Shown one piece after another: positions 52,034 through 62,519 of a stretch of DNA of 64,000 bases; the stretch's first letter is position 1, and each line of letters begins with the position of its first letter. Origin of the DNA: Nocardia panacis (lineage in GTDB: Bacteria > Actinomycetota > Actinomycetes > Mycobacteriales > Mycobacteriaceae); assembly GCF_003598715.1 (NCBI RefSeq), contig NZ_QZFU01000010.1:276111-340110 (forward strand), written 5' to 3'. Both the position numbers and the translations under genes were made by a program. The notes below the pieces were generated by a model. It made no database searches. It was not told the DNA's origin and saw only the letters and a list, made by a program, of their open reading frames with translations.

Positions 52034-52576
52034 CTAGAGAATCCACTTGAAGACGAGCGTCACGACGGCGGCGACGACGGCGAGCACGAATGCGCCGACA
52101 CCCCACACGAGGCCGTGGCGCTGCCACGGACGGCCGTGATCGAGCGCGAACCGACCGGGTCCGGTGAAGGCGAGCGCCAGCGCCACGGCGGCGAACAGCA
52201 GCGGCGACTCCCAGCCGCCCTTGCCGAACAGTCCGGGAGCCCAGGTGGCATTGATCGCGTTGATCATGGTGCCGAGCACGATCGCGGCCGCCAGTGGCGT
52301 GACCAGACCCAGCGCGAGCAGCAGACCACCACCGAACTCACACAGTCCGGCGAGGGTTCCGAAGAATTTGCCGGGGTGGTACCCCATCGACTCGAATCCG
52401 GTTCCGGCCTGCGTCAGGCCCGGACCGTCGAACCAGCCGAACAATTTCTGAGCGCCGTGGGCCGCCAGTATCAGCCCGAAGACAATTCGAATTACCAGAA
52501 TTCCGATATCACCGGCGAACTTGTCGGGGTTCGCGGTGAGATCGGCGGTGTGCCGTTCCGCCGTGTTGGTTGACAT
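52034..52576 (-). CDS. DoxX-family membrane protein
   Basis: 180 residues, four membrane helices. The first has ILVIRIVFGLILAAHGAQKL then FGWFDGPGL, the DoxX signature, followed by GTLAGLCEFGGGLLLALGLV and the loop with NATWAPGLFGKGGWESPLL. DoxX proteins are linked to thiol redox balance in mycobacteria (with SodA and SseA) and to quinone metabolism elsewhere. GAGGACAGCC precedes the ATG at 52576. It lies downstream of the NCS2 gene on the opposite side of a 159-bp gap. Confidence 0.9.
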   Translation of the reverse strand: MSTNTAERHTADLTANPDKFAGDIGILVIRIVFGLILAAHGAQKLFGWFDGPGLTQAGTGFESMGYHPGKFFGTLAGLCEFGGGLLLALGLVTPLAAAIVLGTMINAINATWAPGLFGKGGWESPLLFAAVALALAFTGPGRFALDHGRPWQRHGLVWGVGAFVLAVVAAVVTLVFKWIL

Positions 52577-52735
52577 GGCTGTCCTCTTCCCCTGTTTATG
52601 CGATCGGGTGCGCGATGCCGGGCGCATCGCGCCTTCGAGCCCTCTCGGAAAACCACTTCGCCATTGAAGCGGACTGCGGTCCGAATCATTGCATGCGACC
52701 GCGTCAACTGTCCACCAACTGGGGATTATTCCAAG

Positions 52736-54097
52736 TCACTCCGCCAAGAAGAAGAAATAACCGAGGAATACCACCATCAGGATCCACATCGTCGGATGAA
52801 CTTCCCGGAATCGACCGCGCGCCACCATGACCACCGGATAGAACACCATGCCCATGGCCAGACCGTAGGCAATGGAAAAGGTGAGCGGTGTCACCACCAC
52901 GGTAATGAAGGCCGGAACGGAATACTCCAACTTGCCCCAGTCGATCTCACCGAGGGCGCGCGCCATCAGCACGCCGACCACGATCAGCGCGGGCGCGGTC
53001 ACCGACTTCGCGCCCGCGATCACCGAGAACAGCGGGAAACAGAACATGGCCACCGCGAACCACCAGGCCGTGGCCACCGCCGTCAACCCGGTGCGCCCAC
53101 CCGCCGACACACCCGCCGTCGACTCCACATACGCGGTGGTCGTCGAGGTGCCGATGACCGCGCCCGCCATGGTGCCGATCGAATCCGCCGCCAGCGCCTT
53201 GGACGCGCGCGGCAGCGTCCCGTCCTTCGCCAGCAGACCGGCCTGATTGGCCACGCCGATCAGCGTGCCCGAGGCATCGAAGAAGTCGACGAACAGCATG
53301 GTCAACACGACGACGAACATCTGACCGGTGAACGCGTGCGGCAGATTGATCACCGCCTGACCGAAGGTCTGATCCAGACCGTGCGGCATCGCGAACACGC
53401 CCTCCGGCAACTCCACCAGCCCGAACACCATGCCGACCACCGCGGTGAGCACCACGCCGTACAGCACCGCACCGTGCCAGCCGCGCACCAGGAAAACCAC
53501 CGTCACCAGCAGACCGAACAGGGCCAGCAGCGTGGCGCCCTTGGTGAAATCACCGTGCGTGACGAAGGTGTCCTTGCTGGCCACGATGATGCCCGCATTC
53601 TTCAGACCCAGGAATGCGACGAAAATACCGATGCCCGCGCCGACCGCCAACTTCATCTGCAGGGGTATGGCATTGAGGATGCGTTCGCGAATCCTGGTGA
53701 CCGCGAGCACCAAGAAGATGATGCCCGAGAGCAGCGTGCCCGACAGCGCCGTCTGCCACGGGATACCCATCTGCTTGACCACGGTGAAGGCGAAGAAGGC
53801 ATTCAGGCCCATACCCGGCGCGAGCGCGATCGGATATCTGGCCCACAGGCCCATGACCAGGGTGCCGAAAATCGCGGCGACGGCGGTGGCGGTGAACACC
53901 GCCTGCATCGGAATCCCCTTGTCGCCCAAGTCGCCCTGGTCACCGAGCACCGAGGGATTCACGGCCAGAACATAGGACATGGCGAGGAAGGTGACCATAC
54001 CTGCCATCACCTCGCGACGCATGGTGGAGCCGTGCGAACTGACGCCGAAGTACGCGTCGAGGCGGGCCCGTGTCCGGGCGAGCGCGTCGGTGGCCAT
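52736..54097 (-). CDS. NCS2-family (AzgA/PbuG-like) nucleobase permease
   Basis: 453 residues, about 12-14 membrane helices. It belongs to the AzgA-like branch importing adenine, guanine and hypoxanthine, judged by EVMAGMVTFLAMSYVLAVNP, ALAPGMGLNAFFAFTVV, VVLTMLFVDFFDASGTLIGV and GTSTTTAYVESTAGVSAGGR. No purine riboswitch is visible in the 113 bp upstream. It interrupts the dinG-glgP order seen in mycobacteria. Confidence 0.94.
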   Translation of the reverse strand: MATDALARTRARLDAYFGVSSHGSTMRREVMAGMVTFLAMSYVLAVNPSVLGDQGDLGDKGIPMQAVFTATAVAAIFGTLVMGLWARYPIALAPGMGLNAFFAFTVVKQMGIPWQTALSGTLLSGIIFLVLAVTRIRERILNAIPLQMKLAVGAGIGIFVAFLGLKNAGIIVASKDTFVTHGDFTKGATLLALFGLLVTVVFLVRGWHGAVLYGVVLTAVVGMVFGLVELPEGVFAMPHGLDQTFGQAVINLPHAFTGQMFVVVLTMLFVDFFDASGTLIGVANQAGLLAKDGTLPRASKALAADSIGTMAGAVIGTSTTTAYVESTAGVSAGGRTGLTAVATAWWFAVAMFCFPLFSVIAGAKSVTAPALIVVGVLMARALGEIDWGKLEYSVPAFITVVVTPLTFSIAYGLAMGMVFYPVVMVARGRFREVHPTMWILMVVFLGYFFFLAE

Positions 54098-54210
54098 GGA
54101 ACTCTCCAGTGGATCAGAAGAAAGGGTGCTCAGGCACGGTAACCGACGGTTCGCCTTATACCGGAATCAATCCTGGAATCCACCGAGAATCTGGTGACCA
54201 TTGTCACCTA

Positions 54211-56778
54211 TTATGCGCTGGGCGCGGCCACCAACCCGAGTTCGGCGTCACAGGACAGCAGCGGGTGGTGCGGCAGGACCCGCACCGTGTACCCGACCGC
54301 GCCCGACACCGGGACCGGCATGCGGACACTGAACCGGTCCGTCACGTCGAAACCGGTGTGCGCCATCGCGATGACACTCACCTCCGACAGGTCGTCGGTG
54401 GGTGAGACGCGGCCGATGACGGCCTGCACCACCACATCCTCGGCCGACAGCCCACCGAGGTCGATGCGGGCGTGCAGCGACATCGGGGCTCCGATGATCG
54501 GCGTATCCGGCAGACCCTCGGTATCGACCTGGACGACTTTCACTGCGGGCCAGGCTGATTCGACACGACGACGATACTCGGCCAGCTCCCGCGCACCCGC
54601 GAAATCCGGACCGACCGCCCGATGGAAGGCCGCGGCGGCAGGCGCGTAGTACCGCTGCGTGTAGTCGCGAACCATCCTGGAGGCCAATACCTTCGGGCCG
54701 AGCGTCTGCAAGGTGTGCCGGACCATCTCCACCCAGCGCACCGGCATACCCGCCGCGTCGCGGTCGTAGAAGCGCGGCGCGACAGTGCGCTCGAACAGGT
54801 CGTAGAGCGCGTTGGCCTCCAGATCGTCGCGGCGGTGCTCATCGGCGACACCGTCGGCGGTCGGTATGGCCCAACCGTTCTCGCCGTCGAACATCTCGTC
54901 CCACCAGCCGTCCCTGATGGACAGGTTCAATCCGCCATTGAGAGCCGATTTCATCCCGGATGTGCCGCACGCCTCGAGCGGGCGCAGCGGATTGTTCAGC
55001 CACACATCGCATCCCCAGTACAGGAACCGGGCCATCGACATGTCGTAGTCCGGCAGGAAGACGATGCGATGACGCACCCCCGTGTCATCGGCGAAGCGAA
55101 CCACCTGCTGGATCAACGCCTTTCCGCCGTCATCGGCCGGATGGCTCTTGCCCGCGACCACCAACTGCATCGGTCGCCGCGCATCGAGCAGCAGCGCGCG
55201 CAACCGCTGCGGGTCGCGCAGCATCAGGGTCAACCGCTTGTAGGTCGGCACCCGACGGGCGAAACCGACCGTCAGCACGTCCGGATCGAAAACGCCTTCG
55301 ACCCAACCCAATTCGGCCTCGGCCGCGCCGCGCTCCAACCAGGAGGCACGCAGGCGGCGGCGCACCTCGACGACCAGGCCCGCGCGCAACGCATTGCGGG
55401 TCGACCACAGCTCGCCCGGATCGACCTCGTGCAACCGCTCCCAGCCGCGCGCCTCCTCGACCAGTTCCGCGCCGATATGCTCGCGGGCCTTGTCGAACCA
55501 TTCGCGCGCGGCCCAGGTGGGGGCGTGCACGCCATTGGTCACCGACCCGATCGGCACCTCGTCGGCGTCGAAACCCGGCCACAGTGCGTTGAACATGGTG
55601 CGGCTCACCGCGCCGTGCAGCGCCGACACACCGTTGGCGCGCTGGGCCAGCCGCAACCCCATATGGGCCATATTGAATACCGACGGATCGGCCTCGCGTC
55701 CCAGCGCGACGATCCGATCGACGGAAAGGCCCGGCAGCAAAGCGGATTCGGCCTCACCGTGCGCGCCGCCGAAGTAGCGACGCACCATCGGCATCGGGAA
55801 GCGGTCGATCCCCGCGGGCACCGGGGTATGGGTGGTGAACACCGTGCCCGCCCGCACCGCCGCCAGCGCGGTGTCGAAATCCTGCCCCGCGGAGACGAAT
55901 TCGCGGATCCGCTCCAGGCCGAGGAAACCCGCGTGCCCCTCGTTCATATGGAAGACATCGGGATCGGGCAGGCCCTCGGCCCCGGTATAGGCGCGCACCG
56001 CCCGCACCCCGCCGATCCCCGCCAGGATCTCCTGCCGGATGCGATGTTCCTGATCACCGCCGTAGAGCCGATCGGTGACCAGACGCAATTCCGGATCATT
56101 GGCGGCGATATCGGAATCGAGCAGCAGCAGCGGCACCCGACCGACCTGCGCGATCCACACCCGCGCCCGCAGCACCCGCCGATCCGGCATGGCGACGTGG
56201 ATCAGCACCGGCGCGCCCTCGCTGCTGAGCAGCCGCAGCGGCAGGCCCTGCGGATCCAGCGCCGGATAGCGTTCGGTCTGCCAACCGTCCGCCGACAGTG
56301 ACTGCCGGAAATACCCTGAGCGATACAGCAATCCGACACCGATGAGCGGCAACCCCAGATCCGATGCCGACTTCAGATGGTCGCCCGCCAGAATCCCCAA
56401 ACCCCCGGAATAGTTCGGCAGCACCTCCGTGACACCGAATTCCATCGAGAAGTAGGCGATCCCGCGCACCCCGGCCGCATCCTGCCGCTGAAACCACCGC
56501 GGCCGCGTCAAATACTCCCGCAGCCCCGCCGCCGCCGCATCCACCCGCGCCACATAGGCCGCATCCCCCGCCAACTCGTCCAACCGCCCCGCGGGCACCT
56601 CCCCCAGCATCCGCACTGGATCATGCCCCAACTCCCCCCACCGACCGCGATCCAACTCCGCGAACAAATCCTGCGTGGCCCAATCCCAAGACCACCGCAA
56701 ATTCGTAGCGAGCTCCCCCAACGCCCCCAATCGCTCGGGCAGGTGAGCCCGGACAGTGAACCGACGCAATGCCTTCAC
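54211..56778 (-). CDS. glgP: Alpha-glucan phosphorylase
   Basis: 855 residues, GT35 family of the archaeal/thermostable GlgP type, which releases glucose 1-phosphate from alpha-1,4-glucan with PLP. An N-terminal DUF3417 segment (LRRFTVRAHLPERLGALGEL) is followed by YFSMEFGVTEVLPNYSGGLG and the PLP-binding ACGTSGMKSALNGGLNLSIR near residue 609. This is the Rv1328 position. It is divergent from the TPP-riboswitch/permease unit, whose transcript starts within about 70 bp of its start codon. Confidence 0.96.
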   Translation of the reverse strand: MKALRRFTVRAHLPERLGALGELATNLRWSWDWATQDLFAELDRGRWGELGHDPVRMLGEVPAGRLDELAGDAAYVARVDAAAAGLREYLTRPRWFQRQDAAGVRGIAYFSMEFGVTEVLPNYSGGLGILAGDHLKSASDLGLPLIGVGLLYRSGYFRQSLSADGWQTERYPALDPQGLPLRLLSSEGAPVLIHVAMPDRRVLRARVWIAQVGRVPLLLLDSDIAANDPELRLVTDRLYGGDQEHRIRQEILAGIGGVRAVRAYTGAEGLPDPDVFHMNEGHAGFLGLERIREFVSAGQDFDTALAAVRAGTVFTTHTPVPAGIDRFPMPMVRRYFGGAHGEAESALLPGLSVDRIVALGREADPSVFNMAHMGLRLAQRANGVSALHGAVSRTMFNALWPGFDADEVPIGSVTNGVHAPTWAAREWFDKAREHIGAELVEEARGWERLHEVDPGELWSTRNALRAGLVVEVRRRLRASWLERGAAEAELGWVEGVFDPDVLTVGFARRVPTYKRLTLMLRDPQRLRALLLDARRPMQLVVAGKSHPADDGGKALIQQVVRFADDTGVRHRIVFLPDYDMSMARFLYWGCDVWLNNPLRPLEACGTSGMKSALNGGLNLSIRDGWWDEMFDGENGWAIPTADGVADEHRRDDLEANALYDLFERTVAPRFYDRDAAGMPVRWVEMVRHTLQTLGPKVLASRMVRDYTQRYYAPAAAAFHRAVGPDFAGARELAEYRRRVESAWPAVKVVQVDTEGLPDTPIIGAPMSLHARIDLGGLSAEDVVVQAVIGRVSPTDDLSEVSVIAMAHTGFDVTDRFSVRMPVPVSGAVGYTVRVLPHHPLLSCDAELGLVAAPSA

Positions 56779-56847
56779 CCCCGCAGACCCTACCGGACCG
56801 TCCCGCGACGAACGCTCGGTGTACTAGGGTTTTGGGGGTATGAACCA

Positions 56848-56951
56848 CGCGGGAGCTCGGAGTTGGCGCGAAAAGACTCTGCCGGGCTGAGAGGGCGTTC
56901 CAGAAGACGCCGACCGCTGAACCTGTCCGGGTAATTCCGGCGTAGGGAGTT
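56848..56951 (+). promoter_or_regulatory. TPP riboswitch (THI element)
   Basis: The conserved blocks of the thiamine-pyrophosphate aptamer are all present in order: GGGAGCTCGG, GGGCTGAGAGGGCG (with the invariant CTGAGA), and CGCTGAACCTGTCCGGGTAA followed by TTCCGGCGTAGGGAG. The terminal GTAGGGAG includes or adjoins the ribosome binding site of the permease gene eight bases downstream. TPP binding would therefore most simply block translation initiation. Confidence 0.93.
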
Positions 56952-56958
56952 TTTGGCG

Positions 56959-58308
56959 ATGTCGTCCGGTGTTCGCGAGGCCCCACTCACTCTTGATCAG
57001 CCGACGCCGAAGGTCCTGTCGTTTTGGGATCAGAGTGCGTTCTGGGCCAACCTCGGGGTCAGCTTGTTGGCGTTCTCCGGGGCGTACACGGTGCTCGCGC
57101 CCGATACCGACGGCGCGCCCCGGATCTCGTTGGCGGCGGGGATGCTGGCGATGATCGTGGGGACGGTCATGGGTGGGGTAATGCTCGGGTTGGCGGCGGT
57201 GCCGGGGGCGCGGACCGGGCGACCGGCGATGGTGCTGCTGCGCGGACTGTTCGGGGCGAAGCTGAGCTATCTGCCGACGGTGCTGAATATCGCGCAGCTC
57301 ATCGGGTGGGGCACCTTCGAGCTGATCGTCATCGGCGGCGCGGCCCGCGAACTGTTCGGCGGCGGTCCGCAGTGGCTGTATGTGGTGGCGGCGGGCCTGC
57401 TGACCACGGCGCTGACCATCTGGCCGCTGGGCTCGGTGCGCCTGCTGCGCCGGTTCGTCACCGCCGGGGTCGTACTGGCGCTGGTGTGGTTCTACGTGCA
57501 GTTCTTCCGCGCGGGCCTGCCGGATCCGACGGTGAATCCCGGTCCGAGCGGCAGCGGCCCCTTCGGCGCCGAGTGGAATCTGTTCTGGGTCGCCACCGAT
57601 GCGGCACTGGCGGTCTCCATCTCCTGGGTGCCCGCCGCCGCCGACTACACCCGCCATTCGCGCAGCGAGCGCGCAGCGTTCGGCGCGGCGAGCGGCGCGT
57701 ACGCGCTGACGCAGATCGTCGCCTACGTCCTGGGACTGTTCGCGCTGGCCAGAGCCACCGGCGCGGGAACATACGGACCGTTCCTCACCGTCACGGCGGG
57801 CGCGGTGTTCTTCTTCGTCTTCGTCCTGCGCGAGGCCGACCAGTCCTTCGCCAATGTCTACTCCACGGCCCTGTCCATCCAGAATCTGCTGCCGCGGGTG
57901 GACCGCCGCATCCTCACCATCGGTCTCGGCGCGGTCATCACCGTGCTGGCCCTGTGCCTGAACATGCAGAACTACTTCGGCTTCCTCGGCCTGATCGGCT
58001 CGGTATTCGTCCCGCTGCTCGGGGTGCTGGTCGCCGACTTCTTCCTGCGCCCCAAGACCGAATGGGATACGACCGAGAACGCGCCGTCGCGCTGGGGCAT
58101 GGTCGCGGCCTGGCTGATCGGACTGGTCGTCTACCAGTTGATCAATCCGGGTGATGCCGGAGTGTGGACCAGATTCTGGGTGCGCGTCCAGGAACTGCTG
58201 CATTTCACCAAGCAGGCGTGGATGAGCGCCTCACTGCTGTCGTTCCTGGCCGCCCTCGCCGCCGCCTGGGTCATCGGCCGGGCAACCGACCTGCGCCACC
58301 GCACGTGA
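56959..58308 (+). CDS. cytX: NCS1-family permease, probable CytX-type thiamine-precursor (HMP) transporter
   Basis: 449 residues with about 12 membrane helices of the purine-cytosine permease family (SFWDQSAFWANLGVSLLAFS, IAQLIGWGTFELIVIGGAAR, WVPAAADYTRHSR). Control by the TPP riboswitch directly in front indicates uptake of a thiamine precursor, most likely hydroxymethylpyrimidine as proposed for CytX, rather than cytosine. ATG 56959 follows GTAGGGAG. It sits between glgP and glgE, which are adjacent in mycobacteria apart from this insertion. Confidence 0.88.
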   Translation: MSSGVREAPLTLDQPTPKVLSFWDQSAFWANLGVSLLAFSGAYTVLAPDTDGAPRISLAAGMLAMIVGTVMGGVMLGLAAVPGARTGRPAMVLLRGLFGAKLSYLPTVLNIAQLIGWGTFELIVIGGAARELFGGGPQWLYVVAAGLLTTALTIWPLGSVRLLRRFVTAGVVLALVWFYVQFFRAGLPDPTVNPGPSGSGPFGAEWNLFWVATDAALAVSISWVPAAADYTRHSRSERAAFGAASGAYALTQIVAYVLGLFALARATGAGTYGPFLTVTAGAVFFFVFVLREADQSFANVYSTALSIQNLLPRVDRRILTIGLGAVITVLALCLNMQNYFGFLGLIGSVFVPLLGVLVADFFLRPKTEWDTTENAPSRWGMVAAWLIGLVVYQLINPGDAGVWTRFWVRVQELLHFTKQAWMSASLLSFLAALAAAWVIGRATDLRHRT

Positions 58309-58337
58309 ATCCGCGCCGCACCCGGTAGGTTGATCGT

Positions 58338-60344
58338 GTGACCGGCCGCATCGCCATCGATGACACCGCCCCGTGCCTGCCAGGCGGCTATCCGGCCAAG
58401 GCGGTGGTGGGCGAGGTGTTCCCGGTGCGCGCGGTGGTATGGCGCGAGGGGCACGACGCGGTCGCCGCCACCCTCGCGGTGCGCTCCCCCGATTCGGGAC
58501 GGGTCGTCCGGATACGGATGACACCCGACTACGAACCCGATGTCTTCAACGCCGCCTTCGTCCCGGATCGACCCGGCGCGTGGACCTTTCGGATAGAAGG
58601 CTGGAGCGACCCGATCGCCACGTGGCGCGCCGCGGTCGAGGCCAAACTCGCCGTCGGACAGAGCGCCGCCGACCTGGCCAACGATCTCGAGATCGGCGCG
58701 ACACTGTTCGAGCGTGCGGCACTGGCCTTTTCGAAGGCGAACTTCCAGCGGCTGCGCGCCGTCGCCGCCGCACTGCGCGACCGGGATCAGCAACTTCCCG
58801 CCAGGGTCGCGCCCGCCTTCGCGGGCGAGATCGCCGAGATCCTGCGCGAGACACCGCTGCGCGACCTGGTGACCCGAGGCCCCCAGCACACCGTCTCCGT
58901 CGAGCGGCAGCGCGCGCTCTACGGCTCCTGGTACGAATTCTTCCCCCGCTCCACCGGTGGCCGCGATGCCGAGGGCGCGCCGGTGCACGGCACCTTCGCC
59001 ACCGCCGCGAAGGAACTCCCCCGCATAGCGGCCATGGGTTTCGACGTCGTCTACTTGCCGCCCATCCACCCCATCGGCGCGGTGAATCGCAAGGGTCCCA
59101 ACAACTCCCTCACCGCCGCTCCCAAAGACGTCGGCTCGCCGTGGGCCATCGGCTCGGCCGATGGCGGCCACGACGCCATCCATCCGCGCCTGGGCACCGA
59201 ACGCGATTTCACCGAATTCGTCGCCGCGGCAGCCGATCTCGGCCTGGAGGTGGCGCTGGATCTGGCCCTGCAGTGCGCGCCGGACCATCCCTGGGTGCGC
59301 GAACATCCTGAGTGGTTCACCACCCTGCCCGACGGCACGATCGCCTTCGCGGAGAATCCGCCGAAGAAGTATCAGGACATCTACCCGATCAATTTCGACA
59401 ACGATCCGGACGGCGTGTACGCGGCGGTGCTGCACCTGGTGCGACACTGGATCACATTGGGCGTCACCATCTTCCGGGTGGACAACCCGCACACCAAACC
59501 GGCCGAATTCTGGGAATGGCTCATCGCGCGGGTGCGCCACACCAACCCGGAAGTCATCTTCCTCTCCGAGGCATTCACCGTCCCCGCCCGCCTCTACGGG
59601 CTGGCCAGACGCGGATTCAGCCAGTCCTACACATATTTCACCTGGCGCACCACCAAGTGGGAGCTGACCGAATTCGGAAACGAGTTGGCCGCCAAGGCCG
59701 ATGAGGCCAGACCCAACCTCTTCGTCAACACCCCCGACATCCTGCACGAGAGCCTGCAGCACGGCGGGCCGGGTATGTTCGCCATCCGCGCCGTCCTCGC
59801 CGCCACGCTATCGCCGTCCTGGGGCGTCTATTCCGGCTTCGAACTGTTCGAACACCAGGCGGTGCGTCCCGGCAGCGAGGAATACCTCGATTCGGAGAAG
59901 TACGAACTGCGACCGCGCCCCTTCGCCGCCGCACTGGCCCGCGGCGAATCACTGGAACCCTGGATCACCCGCCTCAACGAGATCCGCCGCAATCATCCCG
60001 CCCTGCGACAACTTCGCTGCCTGCACTTCCATCACGTCGACAACGACGCCATGCTCGCCTACTCCAAATTCGATCCGAGCACCGGTGACGCCGTCCTGAT
60101 CGTGGTGAACCTCAACCCCTTCGCCACCGAACACGGCATGATCTCACTGGATCTGCCCGCCCTCGGCCGTGAATGGCACGACCACCCGGTGGTCGTCGAC
60201 GAGATCACCGGCGAGGAATACCACTGGGCGCAGACCAATTACCTGCGGCTCGACCCGACGAAGGCCGCCGCCCACATCCTCACACTGCCCCCGGTGCCGC
60301 AGGCCGCCCGCGCGGAACTGGCCCACCGCAGGACCTTTCGGTGA
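58338..60344 (+). CDS. glgE: GlgE, alpha-1,4-glucan:maltose-1-phosphate maltosyltransferase
   Basis: 668 residues, GH13_3 family. An N-terminal DUF3416 domain precedes the barrel with [14 protein letters not shown] and [19 protein letters not shown]. The nucleophile Asp near residue 382 is in [16 protein letters not shown], the acid/base Glu near 409 in [14 protein letters not shown]. It extends alpha-glucan with maltose units from maltose 1-phosphate. GTG 58338 is the start; its stop overlaps the glgB GTG. Confidence 0.97.
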   Translation: MTGRIAIDDTAPCLPGGYPAKAVVGEVFPVRAVVWREGHDAVAATLAVRSPDSGRVVRIRMTPDYEPDVFNAAFVPDRPGAWTFRIEGWSDPIATWRAAVEAKLAVGQSAADLANDLEIGATLFERAALAFSKANFQRLRAVAAALRDRDQQLPARVAPAFAGEIAEILRETPLRDLVTRGPQHTVSVERQRALYGSWYEFFPRSTGGRDAEGAPVHGTFATAAKELPRIAAMGFDVVYLPPIHPIGAVNRKGPNNSLTAAPKDVGSPWAIGSADGGHDAIHPRLGTERDFTEFVAAAADLGLEVALDLALQCAPDHPWVREHPEWFTTLPDGTIAFAENPPKKYQDIYPINFDNDPDGVYAAVLHLVRHWITLGVTIFRVDNPHTKPAEFWEWLIARVRHTNPEVIFLSEAFTVPARLYGLARRGFSQSYTYFTWRTTKWELTEFGNELAAKADEARPNLFVNTPDILHESLQHGGPGMFAIRAVLAATLSPSWGVYSGFELFEHQAVRPGSEEYLDSEKYELRPRPFAAALARGESLEPWITRLNEIRRNHPALRQLRCLHFHHVDNDAMLAYSKFDPSTGDAVLIVVNLNPFATEHGMISLDLPALGREWHDHPVVVDEITGEEYHWAQTNYLRLDPTKAAAHILTLPPVPQAARAELAHRRTFR

Positions 60345-62494
60345 ACAATCGCGACCTGATGCTGCTCGCGGCGGGCACCCACCGCGACCCGCACACCGTC
60401 CTCGGCGCACATCCGGATCCCGGCGGCACCGCCGTGCGGGTGCTGCGACCGCAGGCCGAATCGGTCCGCATTCGCCTCGGCACGGTGGAACATCCGCTGA
60501 AGTCGTTGGGACACGGCGTTTTCGCCGCTGTCGTCCCGCAGCCGAATCTGCCCGACTACCGTGTGGTCACCACCTACCCCGGCGGCCGAACCGTCATCGG
60601 AGCCGACGGCTATCGCTTCCTACCCACCCTCGGCGAACTGGATCTGCACCTCATCGGCGAGGGCCGCCACGAACGCCTCTGGGAGGTGCTGGGCGCGCAC
60701 CCCCGCCGCTATCGGACCCCCGAGGGCGAGGTGCGCGGCGCCTCGTTCGCGGTGTGGGCGCCGAATGCCAGGGGTGTCAGCGTGATCGGCGATTTCGACG
60801 GCTGGAGCGGCGCCACCGCGCCCATGCGCGCGCTCGGCGGTTCCGGCGTCTGGGAGGTCTTCCTGCCCGATATCGGACCGGGCGAACTCTACAAGTACCG
60901 GGTGCACGGCGCGGACGGCCGCATCGTCGACCACGCCGATCCGCTGGCCTTCGCCACCGAGATCCCGCCCGCCACCGCATCCCTCGTCACCGAGAGCACC
61001 CACACCTGGAATGACCAGGGCTGGTTGACCTCTCGCGCCGACCGCGACCCCACACTGTCCCCGATGAGCATCTACGAGGTGCACCTCGGCTCATGGCGCC
61101 CCGGTCTGAGCTACCGCGAATTGGCCGAGCAACTGGCCGAATACGTGCGCGACGCCGGATTCACCCACATCGAACTGCTCCCCATCGCCGAACATCCGTT
61201 CGGCGGCTCCTGGGGCTATCAGGTCACCTCCTACTACGCCCCCACCGCGCGCTTCGGCACACCGGACGACTTGCGCGCCTTCGTCGACCGCATGCACGCC
61301 GCCAATATCGGCGTCATCCTCGACTGGGTGCCCGCGCACTTCCCGCGCGACGAATGGGCGCTCGCGCGCTTCGACGGCACCCCGCTCTACGAACACCCCG
61401 ACCCCCGCCGCGGCGAACAACTCGACTGGGGCACCTACATTTTCGACTTCGGCCGCAATGAAGTGCGCAACTTCCTCATCGCCAACGCCCGCTACTGGAT
61501 CGAGCAATTCCACCTCGACGGCCTGCGCGTCGACGCCGTCGCCTCCATGCTCTACCTGGATTACTCACGCCCCGAAGGGGATTGGGAGCCCAACGTGCAC
61601 GGCGGCCGGGAGAATCTGGAGGCCGTCGAATTCCTGCGGGAACTCAATGACACCGTGCACCGCTACCCCGGCGTGATCACCATCGCCGAGGAGTCCACCA
61701 CCTGGCCCGGCGTCACCCGAGGCACCGACGTCGGCGGGCTGGGCTTCACCATGAAGTGGAATATGGGCTGGATGCACGACACCCTCGGCTACCTGCGCCG
61801 CGACCCCATCCACCGGGCCTGGCACCACAACGAGATCACCTTCTCGATCGTGTACGCCTGGAGCGAGAACTATGTGCTGCCGATCAGCCACGACGAGGTG
61901 GTGCACGGCAAGGGCACGCTGTGGACCAGAATGCCCGGCGACGAATTCGCCAAAGCGGCGGGCGTGCGGGCGCTGCTGGCCTACATGTGGGCGCATCCCG
62001 GCAAACAACTGCTGTTCATGGGCCAGGAGTTCGGCCAGTTCCGGGAATGGTCGCACGAGCGGGGCCTGGACTGGTCGGAACTGGAAAACCCACTGCACGC
62101 AAGCATTTCGACGACGGTGCGCGACCTCAACGCGGTCTACCTGGCGCATCCGGCACTGTGGAGCCGCGACACCACCCCCGGCGGACACTCCTGGATCGAG
62201 GCCGACGACCGGGTCAACAATGTGCTGGCCTTCCTGCGCCACGGCGCGGACGGCTCGGTGGTGGCCTGCGTGCACAACTTCTCCGGCCTGACCCACCGCG
62301 AATACCGCGTCGGCCTACCGGAATCCGGCCCGTGGCACGAGATCCTGAACACCGACGCCATTGCCTACGGCGGTTCCGGCCTCGACAATTCCTCGATCGC
62401 CGCCACCGCGACACCGTGGCACGGCCGCCCCGCCTCGGCCGTACTCACCCTCGCACCCAATAGCGCCGTCTGGCTCGCCCTGAATCGTCAATGA
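60341..62494 (+). CDS. glgB: 1,4-alpha-glucan branching enzyme
   Basis: 717 residues, GH13_9 family. Two N-terminal carbohydrate-binding modules (the second around [20 protein letters not shown]) precede the barrel. The catalytic Asp near residue 396 lies in [18 protein letters not shown] and the Glu near 448 in [15 protein letters not shown]. It forms alpha-1,6 branches on the chains made by GlgE. GTG 60341 overlaps the glgE stop by four bases (GTGA), giving coupled translation. Confidence 0.97.
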   Translation: MNNRDLMLLAAGTHRDPHTVLGAHPDPGGTAVRVLRPQAESVRIRLGTVEHPLKSLGHGVFAAVVPQPNLPDYRVVTTYPGGRTVIGADGYRFLPTLGELDLHLIGEGRHERLWEVLGAHPRRYRTPEGEVRGASFAVWAPNARGVSVIGDFDGWSGATAPMRALGGSGVWEVFLPDIGPGELYKYRVHGADGRIVDHADPLAFATEIPPATASLVTESTHTWNDQGWLTSRADRDPTLSPMSIYEVHLGSWRPGLSYRELAEQLAEYVRDAGFTHIELLPIAEHPFGGSWGYQVTSYYAPTARFGTPDDLRAFVDRMHAANIGVILDWVPAHFPRDEWALARFDGTPLYEHPDPRRGEQLDWGTYIFDFGRNEVRNFLIANARYWIEQFHLDGLRVDAVASMLYLDYSRPEGDWEPNVHGGRENLEAVEFLRELNDTVHRYPGVITIAEESTTWPGVTRGTDVGGLGFTMKWNMGWMHDTLGYLRRDPIHRAWHHNEITFSIVYAWSENYVLPISHDEVVHGKGTLWTRMPGDEFAKAAGVRALLAYMWAHPGKQLLFMGQEFGQFREWSHERGLDWSELENPLHASISTTVRDLNAVYLAHPALWSRDTTPGGHSWIEADDRVNNVLAFLRHGADGSVVACVHNFSGLTHREYRVGLPESGPWHEILNTDAIAYGGSGLDNSSIAATATPWHGRPASAVLTLAPNSAVWLALNRQ

Positions 62495-62519
62495 CGGTGG
62501 CGCGACTGGGGATTGTGAC

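Noticed and set aside
54622..56301. Open frame of 559 codons on the plus strand
   Set aside because: Antisense to glgP, which has its full PLP site and expected length.
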